From Phenylobacterium sp. (GTDB lineage Bacteria; Pseudomonadota; Alphaproteobacteria; Caulobacterales; Caulobacteraceae), in assembly GCF_004799515.1 (NCBI RefSeq), contig NZ_SSMX01000026.1, positions 434,001-498,000 on the forward strand: a stretch of 64,000 nt of DNA. Direction: 5' to 3'. Under the pieces are notes generated by a model. The model had not been told where the DNA came from. It did not search any database and was given only the letters and a program-made list of their open reading frames with translations. A program made the position numbers and the translations under genes. Numbering within the stretch: the stretch's first letter is position 1; each line of letters opens with the position of its first letter. This document shows, one piece after another, positions 57,118-64,000 of the stretch.

Positions 57118-59037
57118 CTAGGCGCGGCGGGTCCAGTTGCGCACTGCGCCGATGCTCACCGGAACGACGTCGCTGACGTCGACGGTGAAGCGGAACACCC
57201 GGTTGGCCGCCTGGGTGTTGCTTGGATTGAAGAACGAGACCTCGACGTCGTAGCACTCGGAATCCGGGCGGCAGACGGGACTGCGGTGCACGGCGACGTG
57301 GTCGAGATCGAGTTCGTCGCGCGTCGCGCTGCGCACGACCTCGGCGATCTGGAAGGCGTTGGTCGCGGCATAGTTCAGCGCCCGGTCTTCGGCGGTGATG
57401 CCGAGATTGCGCAGGTCGTAGTAGACGCGGTTGAGGAAGTCGGTCAGGCCGGACGCCTGCTGGTCGTAGTTCTCCTGGCCTTCGGCGCCGCGGGTGGGCC
57501 GCTCGCCCAGCACGGCGTTGACCAGGGGCGTCGTCGCCCAGCTGTACATGCCACGCAGCACCGGGATGAGCACGGGCACGACCTGGCCCGACATCAGACG
57601 CATGCTGCCCGAGACGACGCCGGGGACCGAGACCAGCTCGACGCCCTGGTGCAACTGGCCCTCCAGGAACTCCCGCAGCCGGGCGTAGACGTCCGCGGCG
57701 AAGGGGCCCATCGGATGGATGGCGTAGACGGGCGTGGCGTCGAGGTTCAATGTCCAGACCAGTGAGGCCGCTTCTTGCGGATTGGCCGCCAGGTAGGCGA
57801 GCAACTGCGCCGGGATCAGCGGCTGGTTGACGTCGGGCGCCATCGCCTGGGCGAAGGAATCACGCCGGGCCTCGGAGCCGAAGTCGTAGCCGATCAGGCC
57901 GAGGGCGTAGGCATGGGCGGGCTTCGCCGGCTCCGATTGGTTGCAACCGCATTTAGCGCCGACGCCTCCGCCGCATCCGCAGTCCGAGGTCGTGACCCCG
58001 GCGAACGGGTGGATCTGCGCGAGGGTGGGTCCCGAAACCGATGAGCCGAGAGCGAAGGGCGTCGCCGGGGCGGCGTCGGAGGTGGTCAGCGCGTCGGCAT
58101 GGACGGCGCGCGCCTCGGTCGTAGGCGGCTCGGCGAACGCGGTCGCTATTGGATCGATGGCGGCGAGTGATTGGGCTTCGCTCACGATGGCTTCTTCCCG
58201 TTCGAACATGTCGATGGCTCCCTGGATGTTCAGCCGCCCTCTGAGGCAGCGGTCTTGGATGTTCCCGTCCCCGGTGTCGCAGGGCGAAGCGCTGGCGATC
58301 AGCGCGTCGCGGATTCGATGCAGGTCCAGCGGCTCGCCCTGGCGGATCCGCCAGCTGGCGAAGAGGCCGGCGAGGCCTGAGACGATCGGCGCGGCGAAGC
58401 TGGTCCCTGTGCGCCGCCCAACTCCGCCGCCTGGCGCCGCCCCTGGTACGTCCAGGCCGGGTGCTAGGAGGCCTCGGCTGCGATAGGCCGCGCCCCAATT
58501 GCTGAGGCCAAGCGGCGCGCCCGCGTCATCCATCGCCCCGACCGCCAGCACCGTCGGCGCGCACGCCGGCACGTGCAGGCAATCGCAGCCGTCGTTGCCC
58601 GCCGCCGCCACGATCAGCACGTTGCGCCGCGCGCACGCCGCGATCGCCTGGGCGAGCACCGGCTCCGGCTCGCTGGACGGCGTCAGCTGTCCGCCGCTGA
58701 TGTTGATGATGTGGGCACCGTTCTCGACCGCCAGCAGGATCGCCCGCGCCAGGTCGAGCTGCGAGCAGGACAGCCGTTCGCCGCCGCCGCCAAAGATCGG
58801 CGCGAGCAGTCCGCGGCACCGGGGCGCGAGGCCGGCGACGCCGCTTCCCGGCTGGCCGAAGATGATGCTGGCCACATGCGTGCCGTGCGCGAGGGCGCGT
58901 TCGTCGGTCACCGCCGCGGCGAGGGTGTCGAGCTGAGTGATATTGGCGCCGGAAAAACAGGGATGCGCGCGGTCGATAGGGCCATCCAGCACGGCGATGC
59001 AGACGCGCTCATCGCCTCCGCCAAGCCGGCGCGCCAA
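57118..59037 (-). CDS. S8 subtilase of the PatA/PatG (cyanobactin maturation) family
   Basis: 639-residue serine protease. The catalytic Asp is in VCIAVLDGPIDRAHPCF, His in LAHGTHVASIIFGQPGSG, Asn in LIVAAAGNDGCDCLHVPA and Ser in RTGTSFAAPIVSG, all in the wording of PatA/PatG proteases. A linker with CGCGGGVGAKCGC (about residue 360) is followed by a second domain of 270 residues (PAHAYALGLIGYDFGSEARRD onward) like the C-terminal region of PatG-type proteins. There is no signal peptide. TTG at 59037 is the only plausible start before a stop at 59070. It would cleave the precursors encoded downstream. Confidence 0.8.
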   Translation of the reverse strand: MARRLGGGDERVCIAVLDGPIDRAHPCFSGANITQLDTLAAAVTDERALAHGTHVASIIFGQPGSGVAGLAPRCRGLLAPIFGGGGERLSCSQLDLARAILLAVENGAHIINISGGQLTPSSEPEPVLAQAIAACARRNVLIVAAAGNDGCDCLHVPACAPTVLAVGAMDDAGAPLGLSNWGAAYRSRGLLAPGLDVPGAAPGGGVGRRTGTSFAAPIVSGLAGLFASWRIRQGEPLDLHRIRDALIASASPCDTGDGNIQDRCLRGRLNIQGAIDMFEREEAIVSEAQSLAAIDPIATAFAEPPTTEARAVHADALTTSDAAPATPFALGSSVSGPTLAQIHPFAGVTTSDCGCGGGVGAKCGCNQSEPAKPAHAYALGLIGYDFGSEARRDSFAQAMAPDVNQPLIPAQLLAYLAANPQEAASLVWTLNLDATPVYAIHPMGPFAADVYARLREFLEGQLHQGVELVSVPGVVSGSMRLMSGQVVPVLIPVLRGMYSWATTPLVNAVLGERPTRGAEGQENYDQQASGLTDFLNRVYYDLRNLGITAEDRALNYAATNAFQIAEVVRSATRDELDLDHVAVHRSPVCRPDSECYDVEVSFFNPSNTQAANRVFRFTVDVSDVVPVSIGAVRNWTRRA

Positions 59038-59414
59038 GTCATGGATGATATCAATCGAAGTAATCGATCATCCTCCCGCGCAGAGGCTCTCTCGCGAGGG
59101 AATCCTCGCGAGCTAATAAGTTTAATTTGGGTACTCACCGACTCTGCGACAGCAAACTTGCTGTGCGGTGATACTTCACACGATTGGACTGATGGTCGCC
59201 GACGCTATCGCGAACTCTTCCGGAACCCCCCGAAAGGCGACGGGGTCAATGCATCATAAAGTTGCAGAGGTGTCACCTGAAATCTTAGCGCGAGTGAAGG
59301 GGGAGGTTCACGCCGCACGATCGGCTGAGCACGCGCTTTGGCCTCAAGCTCAGCCCAACCAGCCGGGGAGGAGGGTTTCGAGGGCGGCTACCCGGACGCC
59401 GTCCGGGCGACCCA
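59038..59414. other. Intergenic region upstream of the subtilase, with a palindrome
   Basis: About 375 bp of lower GC. The only clear structure is CTCGCGAGG-GAAT-CCTCGCGAG (59091-59112), two copies of the self-complementary octamer CTCGCGAG inside a larger inverted repeat, 54 bp before the protease start and hence a likely operator. No gene is credible elsewhere in the gap. Confidence 0.45.
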
Positions 59415-60329
59415 TCATGCGTTCGACCTGCTGCGCGAGGGCATGGCGTCCTTCGGGACGATGGCGCCCGGGAAGCGGACGACCTGAGCGGCGAGCGCCT
59501 GGCCGGCGGCGGCGCAGGCGCCGGGGGACTCTCCTTTGAGCCAGACGGCGAGGTAGGCGGCGTTGAAGGCGTCGCCGGCGCCGGTGGTGTCGACGGCCTC
59601 GATCGGCGGCGGGGCCGCGATGGCCAGGACCTCGCCGCCGGCGTGGATCTCCAGGCTGTGGTCGGCGTGGCGGGCGATCACCTGGGCGCCGCCGGCGGCC
59701 CAGCGGGCGGCGGTATCGGCCAGCGGGCTGTCCCACAGGGCCTCGACGTCCGGGCCGCCGGCCGAGACCAGGCTGCAGCGCGGGATGACCGCCGCCATGG
59801 CGGCGCGGGCGGCCTGCGGCGACGGCCAGAGCTGCGGGCGGTAGTTGGGGTCGAAGGCGAGGGGCGTCCGAAGCTCGCCCAGCATCGCCGAGAGCGCCGC
59901 GCGGCCCGCCTCGCCGATCACCGCCAGGGTGACGCCGGTCAGGTAGAGGAGGTCGGCCCCGCGGGCCGCAGCGGCCAGGGCCGCGAGGTCGGCGATCTCG
60001 AAGAGCTGGCGCACGGGCGCCTGGTCGCGCCAGTAGAAGAAGCTGCGTTCGCCGGCCGCGTCCCGGGCGATGGCGTAGAGGCCGGGCAGGCGGCCGGGAA
60101 CGCGGGTGACGAGGTCCGCCGAGACGCCCTCGTCGGCCATCAGCGCCAGGATGCCCGCGCTGAACGGGTCGCCATCGCCCAGCGCCGTGGCGAAGGCGGC
60201 CGGGACCCCCAGGCGGCTGAGGTAGACCGCGGTGTTGAAGGCGTCGCCCGCAAAGCCGATGACAGCGCGCCCGGAGCCTGCGAGGCTGACTTCCACCATG
60301 CATTCGCCCAGGGACACGACGCCCACCAT
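59415..60329 (-). CDS. kdgK: 2-dehydro-3-deoxygluconokinase-like PfkB kinase
   Basis: 304-residue sugar kinase of the PfkB/ribokinase fold. Substrate side: GVVSLGECMVEVSL and FAGDAFNTAVYLSRLG. The anion hole and catalytic Asp are in AVDTTGAGDAFNAAYLAVWL, near the C-terminus. ERSFFYWRDQAPVR is characteristic of KDG kinases. It phosphorylates KDG in a uronate or Entner-Doudoroff-type route. The ATG at 60329 overlaps the start codon of the divergent epimerase gene; a later in-frame ATG (60299) would delete the first core strand. Confidence 0.88.
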   Translation of the reverse strand: MVGVVSLGECMVEVSLAGSGRAVIGFAGDAFNTAVYLSRLGVPAAFATALGDGDPFSAGILALMADEGVSADLVTRVPGRLPGLYAIARDAAGERSFFYWRDQAPVRQLFEIADLAALAAAARGADLLYLTGVTLAVIGEAGRAALSAMLGELRTPLAFDPNYRPQLWPSPQAARAAMAAVIPRCSLVSAGGPDVEALWDSPLADTAARWAAGGAQVIARHADHSLEIHAGGEVLAIAAPPPIEAVDTTGAGDAFNAAYLAVWLKGESPGACAAAGQALAAQVVRFPGAIVPKDAMPSRSRSNA

Positions 60330-61332
60330 GTCAGATTCGCTCCGCCTCGACGTCTCGCATCGCCAGCCTAGCCTACTATCGCGTCGCGGCGTGCTCACGG
60401 CGCTGGGCGGCCTCACCGCCGGCGCCCTGGCCGGCCCGGCGCTTGCCTGGGCGGGCAAGGCGCCGTTCTTCCAGGCGATGGACCTGCCCATCGGCCTGCA
60501 GCTCTACACCCTGGGCGCGGCGCTGCGTGACGACCTGGACGGCCAGCTGGGCGAGGTCGGGCGCATCGGCTACCGCACCGTGGAGCTGGCGGGCTATCTC
60601 GGCCGCACGCCGCAGCAGCTGCGCGCCGCCCTTGACAAGGCGGGGCTGAAGTGCGCCAGCAGCCACGTGCAGGCCAAGGGTTCGGGCCCGGAGCCGACGC
60701 TCGGCGACCTCGACCGGCTGATCGCCGACGCCCGGGTGCTGGGCATCCAGCACATCGTCCTGCCGAGCGCGCCCATGCCGGAGCGGATCGACGCCAAGCC
60801 GCGGCCGGGCGAGGCCATCGCCGACACCTTCGCCCGGATCCACGCCCAGATGGTCGCCGACGACTGGAAGGCGGTGGCCGACCTGCTGAACGCCAAGGGC
60901 AAGGCGCTGACCGCCGCGGGCCTGACCATGGGCTACCACAACCATAACGCCGAGTTCGCGCCGGTAGGTGGGACGACGGGGTTGGAGATCCTGCTGAAGA
61001 ACACCGATCCCAAGCTGGTGTCCTTCGAGATGGACGTGGGCTGGGTGATGGCGGCGGGCGCCGATCCCTTCGCCCTCTTGAAGACCTACAAGGGCCGCTT
61101 CATCCAGATGCACGTGAAGGACATCAAGGCGACCACCAAGCCCAACTTCGCCTTCCAGCAGGACCCCACCGAGGTCGGCTCGGGCATCATCCCCTGGCCG
61201 AAGCTGCTGGGCGCAGCTTACGCCGAGGGCGTCCGCGGCTTCTTCGTCGAACAGGAGCCGCCGTTCGCGAAGCCCCGGCTGGAGGCGATCAAGATCAGCT
61301 ACGACTATCTGGCCAAGGTGGTCGCAGTTTAG
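60328..61332 (+). CDS. Sugar phosphate isomerase/epimerase (TIM barrel), Tat-exported
   Basis: 334-residue xylose-isomerase-like TIM-barrel protein. The N-terminus holds a twin-arginine signal (SRRGVLTALGGLTAGALAGPALA). The barrel begins PIGLQLYTLGAAL and includes ELAGYLGRTPQQLRAAL, GYHNHNAEFAPVGGTTGLEIL with the metal-type histidines, SFEMDVGWVMAAGADPF and GRFIQMHVKDI, ending with a conserved FFVEQEPP. The exported relatives are annotated as epimerases without known substrate. Its start codon shares the CATG with kdgK on the other strand. The stop overlaps the ParA gene's stop by 4 bp (convergent). Confidence 0.85.
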   Translation: MSDSLRLDVSHRQPSLLSRRGVLTALGGLTAGALAGPALAWAGKAPFFQAMDLPIGLQLYTLGAALRDDLDGQLGEVGRIGYRTVELAGYLGRTPQQLRAALDKAGLKCASSHVQAKGSGPEPTLGDLDRLIADARVLGIQHIVLPSAPMPERIDAKPRPGEAIADTFARIHAQMVADDWKAVADLLNAKGKALTAAGLTMGYHNHNAEFAPVGGTTGLEILLKNTDPKLVSFEMDVGWVMAAGADPFALLKTYKGRFIQMHVKDIKATTKPNFAFQQDPTEVGSGIIPWPKLLGAAYAEGVRGFFVEQEPPFAKPRLEAIKISYDYLAKVVAV

Positions 61333-61988
61333 CCGGCGCGTTCGGCGGCCTGGCGGCCGAACAGGAAGCCTTCGACGAAGGTCCAGAGCTCGCCCATCTC
61401 GCGGCCGGCCTCGCCCGGCGGGTCCAGCTCCTCGGCCGAGCGGCCGGATTCGAAGGCGGTCTGGTAGCTCAGCCGGGCGCGAAGCAGGGTCGGGATCACC
61501 GGCAGGCGCAGGAGCAAGAGCGCCTCCAGGGCGCGCTTCACCGAGGGGGTCTCGACGCCCGTGCGGGCCGGCGGCGCCTGGTTCAGCACCACCAGGGCGG
61601 GCTTGCGCAACCGCCGCACGATCGAGGCGGTCTGGATCGCGGCGGCCAGGTCCACGAAGGTCGGGCGGATGACCAGGAGGCAGAGGTCGGCGGCGACGAT
61701 GGCGTAGCTGATCTCCTCCTCGACCACCGCCGGCGTGTCGACCACCATCAGGTCGACGCCGGCCTTCACCGCCTGGACCTGCAGGGCGAAGAGCTTGGCG
61801 CCGGAGGTCTCCGCCAGCTCGGGACCGGCGGCGCGGCGGCCTTTCAGGACGTGGGTCGCGGTGCGCTGGGCGTCGGTGTCGGCCACCAGCACCTTGCGGC
61901 CGCGCAACTGGGCCGCCAGGGCCACGTGCAGCGCCACCGTGCTCTTTCCCGACCCTCCCTTGCGCGCGATGACGGCGATGGTGCGCAT
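61329..61988 (-). CDS. ParA-like P-loop ATPase
   Basis: 219-residue MinD/ParA-family ATPase with the deviant Walker A KGGSGKST (residues 10-17), switch text VADTDAQRTATHVLKGR and Walker B-like LMVVDTPAVVEEE. TFVDLAAAIQTASIVRRLRKPALVVLNQ is typical of short ParA proteins of alphaproteobacteria. No ParB-like or cargo gene is adjacent, so the cargo is unknown. It may be an orphan positioning ATPase. Confidence 0.85.
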   Translation of the reverse strand: MRTIAVIARKGGSGKSTVALHVALAAQLRGRKVLVADTDAQRTATHVLKGRRAAGPELAETSGAKLFALQVQAVKAGVDLMVVDTPAVVEEEISYAIVAADLCLLVIRPTFVDLAAAIQTASIVRRLRKPALVVLNQAPPARTGVETPSVKRALEALLLLRLPVIPTLLRARLSYQTAFESGRSAEELDPPGEAGREMGELWTFVEGFLFGRQAAERAG

Positions 61989-62111
61989 GGAGGCGTGGCG
62001 GGCGTGTCCGGGAGGGCCAGGGAAGAGAACAACCTTGACCTTGGCGTGTGACAGCCGCGCGACCGTGTCCGGCGCTCCTCCTCCCGCGGGGGAGGAGGAG
62101 GCCGTTAGGGT

Positions 62112-62795
62112 CTAGGCCTGCGGCTGCGGGGCCGGGGTGTCGTTGGCCGCCTCGCCGGACGCGGCGCCGGGGGCCGGGTACCGGAAGCCGTCGCCCTTGC
62201 CGTCGGCGGCGAACATCTGTTGTTCGGCGAAGAAGTAGTTGGCCGCCTTGTCCAGCCAGGCCTTCAGGAAGCCCTTCCGGTCGTTCTGGTAGTCCAGATA
62301 GTAGGCGTGTTCCCACAGGTCGCAGACCAGGAGGGGGAAGAGGCCGTCCTTCACGAGGGTGTCGTCGGCGTCGTGGGTGGAGATCACCTTCAGCCCGTCC
62401 GAACCGGTCACCAGCCAGACCCAGCCCGAGCCGAAGTGGTTCACGCCCTCGTCGGCGAAGGCGTCCTTGAAGGCGTCGACCGAGCCGAAGGTCTTTTCCA
62501 GGGCGGCCTTCAACTGGCCGGTGCAGGCCTTGCCGCCCGGCGCCATGCATTCCCAGAAAAAGGCGTGGTTCCAGGCCTGGGCCGCGTTGTTGAACAGCTT
62601 CTTGTCGCCCTTGCTCGACGCTTCCCGCACCACTTCTTCAAGCGTGCGGCCCTCGAGCCCGGCCTTCGGGGCCAGCTCGTTGGTCTTGTCGACATAGGCC
62701 TTGTGATGCTTGTCGTGGTGGTAGTGCAGGGTGTCGGCCGAGACGGTCGGCTCGAGATCGGCGTAGTCGTACGGCAGCTTCGGCAGGATGAACAT
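62112..62795 (-). CDS. sodB: Fe/Mn superoxide dismutase
   Basis: 227-residue SOD. Metal ligands: His26 in LHYHHDKHHKAYV, His in AWNHAFFWECM, and Asp and His in VCDLWEHAYYLDYQN. The central GSGWVWLV is standard. The C-terminal extension of about 30 residues (DGFRYPAPGAASGEAANDT onward) is low-complexity. The residues that best separate Fe from Mn forms cannot be judged safely from motif reading alone, so the metal is left open. It detoxifies superoxide in the cytoplasm. Confidence 0.95.
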   Translation of the reverse strand: MFILPKLPYDYADLEPTVSADTLHYHHDKHHKAYVDKTNELAPKAGLEGRTLEEVVREASSKGDKKLFNNAAQAWNHAFFWECMAPGGKACTGQLKAALEKTFGSVDAFKDAFADEGVNHFGSGWVWLVTGSDGLKVISTHDADDTLVKDGLFPLLVCDLWEHAYYLDYQNDRKGFLKAWLDKAANYFFAEQQMFAADGKGDGFRYPAPGAASGEAANDTPAPQPQA

Positions 62796-62873
62796 GGCGG
62801 GGACCCTCGTTTGAGGCCACTCAAACGGCCGGCGCGGGGGGCCGGTTCCTCGTAAAACCGCCGGTGGCGAGGC

Positions 62874-63311
62874 TCATTTGGTGGGGCGGATCATCGAGAT
62901 CAACTCCAGCACGCGGCCTTCCGGATCGAGGACGAAGGCCACGCGCATGTCGCCGCTGTCCCAGGGTTCGCGATGCGGCGCGGCGCCCTGGTTGACGGCG
63001 TGGGCGAAGGCGGCGTCGACGTCGCGGACGAAGAGGCCGAGCGGGCCGTGCGCCGTGCCGACCGCCGTCTCGCGGCCGTCCTTGTTCCAGTAGAGGATCA
63101 GGCTGAAGCCGGTCTCCTCGCCCGGGCGGCGCATGACCAGCTCGGTGAGGTCGGGCAGGTCGATGGTCTGGGAGACCGCGAGGCCGAAGGCGCGCTCGTA
63201 GAAGCCGCGCATGGCCTCCAGGTCGCGGACCACGAACTTGACGAAGCCGAAGCGCGCCGAGGGCGGCGCGGTCTTGGTTGCGGCAGATGGGGCGGGCGCG
63301 GTCTCGCTCAT
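62874..63311 (-). CDS. VOC superfamily protein (glyoxalase/bleomycin-resistance fold)
   Basis: 145-residue single-domain protein with the paired beta-alpha-beta-beta-beta modules: FVKFVVRDLEAMRGFYERAFGL, LVMRRPGEETGFSLILYWN, then GLFVRDVDAAFAHAVNQGA and RVAFVLDPEGRVLELISM, the last carrying the usual metal glutamate. The N-terminal 20 residues are Ala/Pro/Thr-rich. Whether it is an isomerase, dioxygenase or binding protein cannot be told. A single gene between sodB and the amidohydrolase. Confidence 0.85.
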   Translation of the reverse strand: MSETAPAPSAATKTAPPSARFGFVKFVVRDLEAMRGFYERAFGLAVSQTIDLPDLTELVMRRPGEETGFSLILYWNKDGRETAVGTAHGPLGLFVRDVDAAFAHAVNQGAAPHREPWDSGDMRVAFVLDPEGRVLELISMIRPTK

Positions 63312-63384
63312 GGGGTTTCCTCCGGACAGGGCTCTTGTCCAGGCATCCTGCGCGCGAAGCCGGGCCCCGGCTAGAGAAACGGCC

Positions 63385-64000
63385 CTAGAGGTCGGCGAGC
63401 GCGGCGGGCAGCAGGCGGGCGACGAGGGCGGCGATTTCGGCCTGGCCGGCGGCGTCGGCCAGCAGGTCCTGGCGGACTTCCAGCTCCAGGTAGTCGAGGC
63501 CGCGGCGGCCGGCGTGGACGGGCACGGTGAAGTCGACCTCGTCCATGCGGTAGGGCTGGTTGTCGCCCACCAGGTCCTGGCCCAGCTCGGCGCGCAGGCG
63601 GTCGAGGATGGCGCGCGAATAGGGACTGTCGTCGGCGTGCAGGACGCCGAACCGCCATGGTCGATCGAGGCCGTTCATGCGCGGCGTGAAGGAATGCAGC
63701 GAGATCAGCGTGGTCGGCAGGCCGCGCGCGACGCGCCGGTCGAGCTCGGCGGCGATGGCGGCGTGATAGGGGCGGGCCACCTCGGCCACGCGGGCGTGGC
63801 GGGCGTCGGCGCTGAGCGCCAGGTTGCCCGGGATCTCGACGTCGTCGCTGACCTCGGGGACGGCGTCGGGGCGGCTCGGGTCGCGGTTGCAGTCGATGAC
63901 CAGGCGCGAGAAGCGCTGGCGGATGAACGCCGCGTCCAGCGCCCGGCTCAGCAGGGCGCCGTAGGCCGCGATCCCGATGTCCCAGGCGATGTGCCGGTCG
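63385..64000 (-). CDS. N-formylglutamate amidohydrolase family protein (partial)
   Basis: Zinc hydrolase of the N-formylglutamate amidohydrolase fold; the start lies beyond the right edge. Visible from the edge: HIAWDIGIAAYGALLSRALD, RFSRLVIDCNRDPSRPDAV with the conserved asparagine-arginine, EIPGNLALS, PYHAAIAAELDRR, LISLHSFTPRMNG with the zinc histidine, FGVLHADDSPYSRAILDRL and the end LDYLELEVRQDLLAD with the catalytic glutamate. The last step of histidine breakdown is one role; many family members have other amide substrates. No hut genes are visible. Confidence 0.85.
   Translation of the reverse strand, partial: DRHIAWDIGIAAYGALLSRALDAAFIRQRFSRLVIDCNRDPSRPDAVPEVSDDVEIPGNLALSADARHARVAEVARPYHAAIAAELDRRVARGLPTTLISLHSFTPRMNGLDRPWRFGVLHADDSPYSRAILDRLRAELGQDLVGDNQPYRMDEVDFTVPVHAGRRGLDYLELEVRQDLLADAAGQAEIAALVARLLPAALADL

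Overview
The window looks like chromosome of a high-GC alphaproteobacterium of the Caulobacterales type (Phenylobacterium or Caulobacter-like). This is inferred from base composition and from the run of housekeeping genes (radC, map, sfsA, sodB, a CinA-type MoCF protein). No rRNA or species marker is present, so the genus is a guess.

Region 1 (1-19.3 kb) reads as an organosulfur or small-organic uptake and oxidation island. It holds an SsuC-like ABC permease (cut by the left edge), a frameshifted amino acid permease, three periplasmic redox genes (DsbD-alpha-like, CxxCH cytochrome, TlpA-like), the FMNH2 alkanesulfonate monooxygenase SsuD, a CmcJ/NvfI-type oxidoreductase, an SDR, an AtsK/TauD sulfate-ester dioxygenase, a degenerate NtrC-like regulator, two secreted families of unknown role, a fatty-acid desaturase, a PhnD/SsuA-type binding protein, an isopenicillin-N-synthase-like dioxygenase, a frameshifted M19 dipeptidase and an Rrf2 regulator. 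Three of its divergent promoter gaps share the motif CCTAT-N6-ARTAGG (one copy on the opposite strand), a plausible operator for the local Rrf2 protein.

Region 2 (19.5-32.8 kb) is ordinary backbone: RadC, a fused ABC-2 permease/M1 aminopeptidase with its ATPase, a TPR protein, Map, SfsA, a CinA-type MoCF protein and several small envelope proteins.

Region 3 (32,949-55,133) is a 22-kb integrative mobilizable element inserted in the anticodon loop of the host tRNA-Leu(UAA). The tRNA is split into a 5' half (32,919-32,957) and a 3' half (55,125-55,179) by a 9-bp direct repeat, GACTTAAAA. The element brings its own tRNA-Leu(UAA), interrupted by a 220-nt group I intron exactly between U34 and A35, which is also inside the attachment core. 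Cargo comprises a helicase; a tightly overlapping cluster with an acyl carrier protein, a divergent phosphopantetheinyl transferase, Xre, ImmA/IrrE fused to a chagasin-like inhibitor, a papain-like protease, a thymidylate-synthase-like protein, a predicted hmdU-kinase/aGPT-PPlase-like helical protein, a membrane-tethered dCTP deaminase/dUTPase-like protein and a MazG-like pyrophosphohydrolase; a FecI/FecR pair; mobilization genes (T4CP, TraD, TraC, oriT, MobQ relaxase TraA); a LuxR-type HTH protein; a large serine recombinase; and a RES/Xre toxin-antitoxin pair. The ACP-to-MazG cluster is the best candidate for an undescribed system, either nucleotide-based immunity or base modification.

Region 4 (55.2-64 kb) is chromosome again: a lipoprotein with low-GC coding sequence, a small RiPP-like locus (two eight-cysteine precursors sharing a leader, plus a PatA/PatG-like subtilase), KdgK and a sugar epimerase whose divergent start codons overlap, a ParA-like ATPase, Fe/Mn superoxide dismutase, a VOC protein and a partial N-formylglutamate amidohydrolase family protein.
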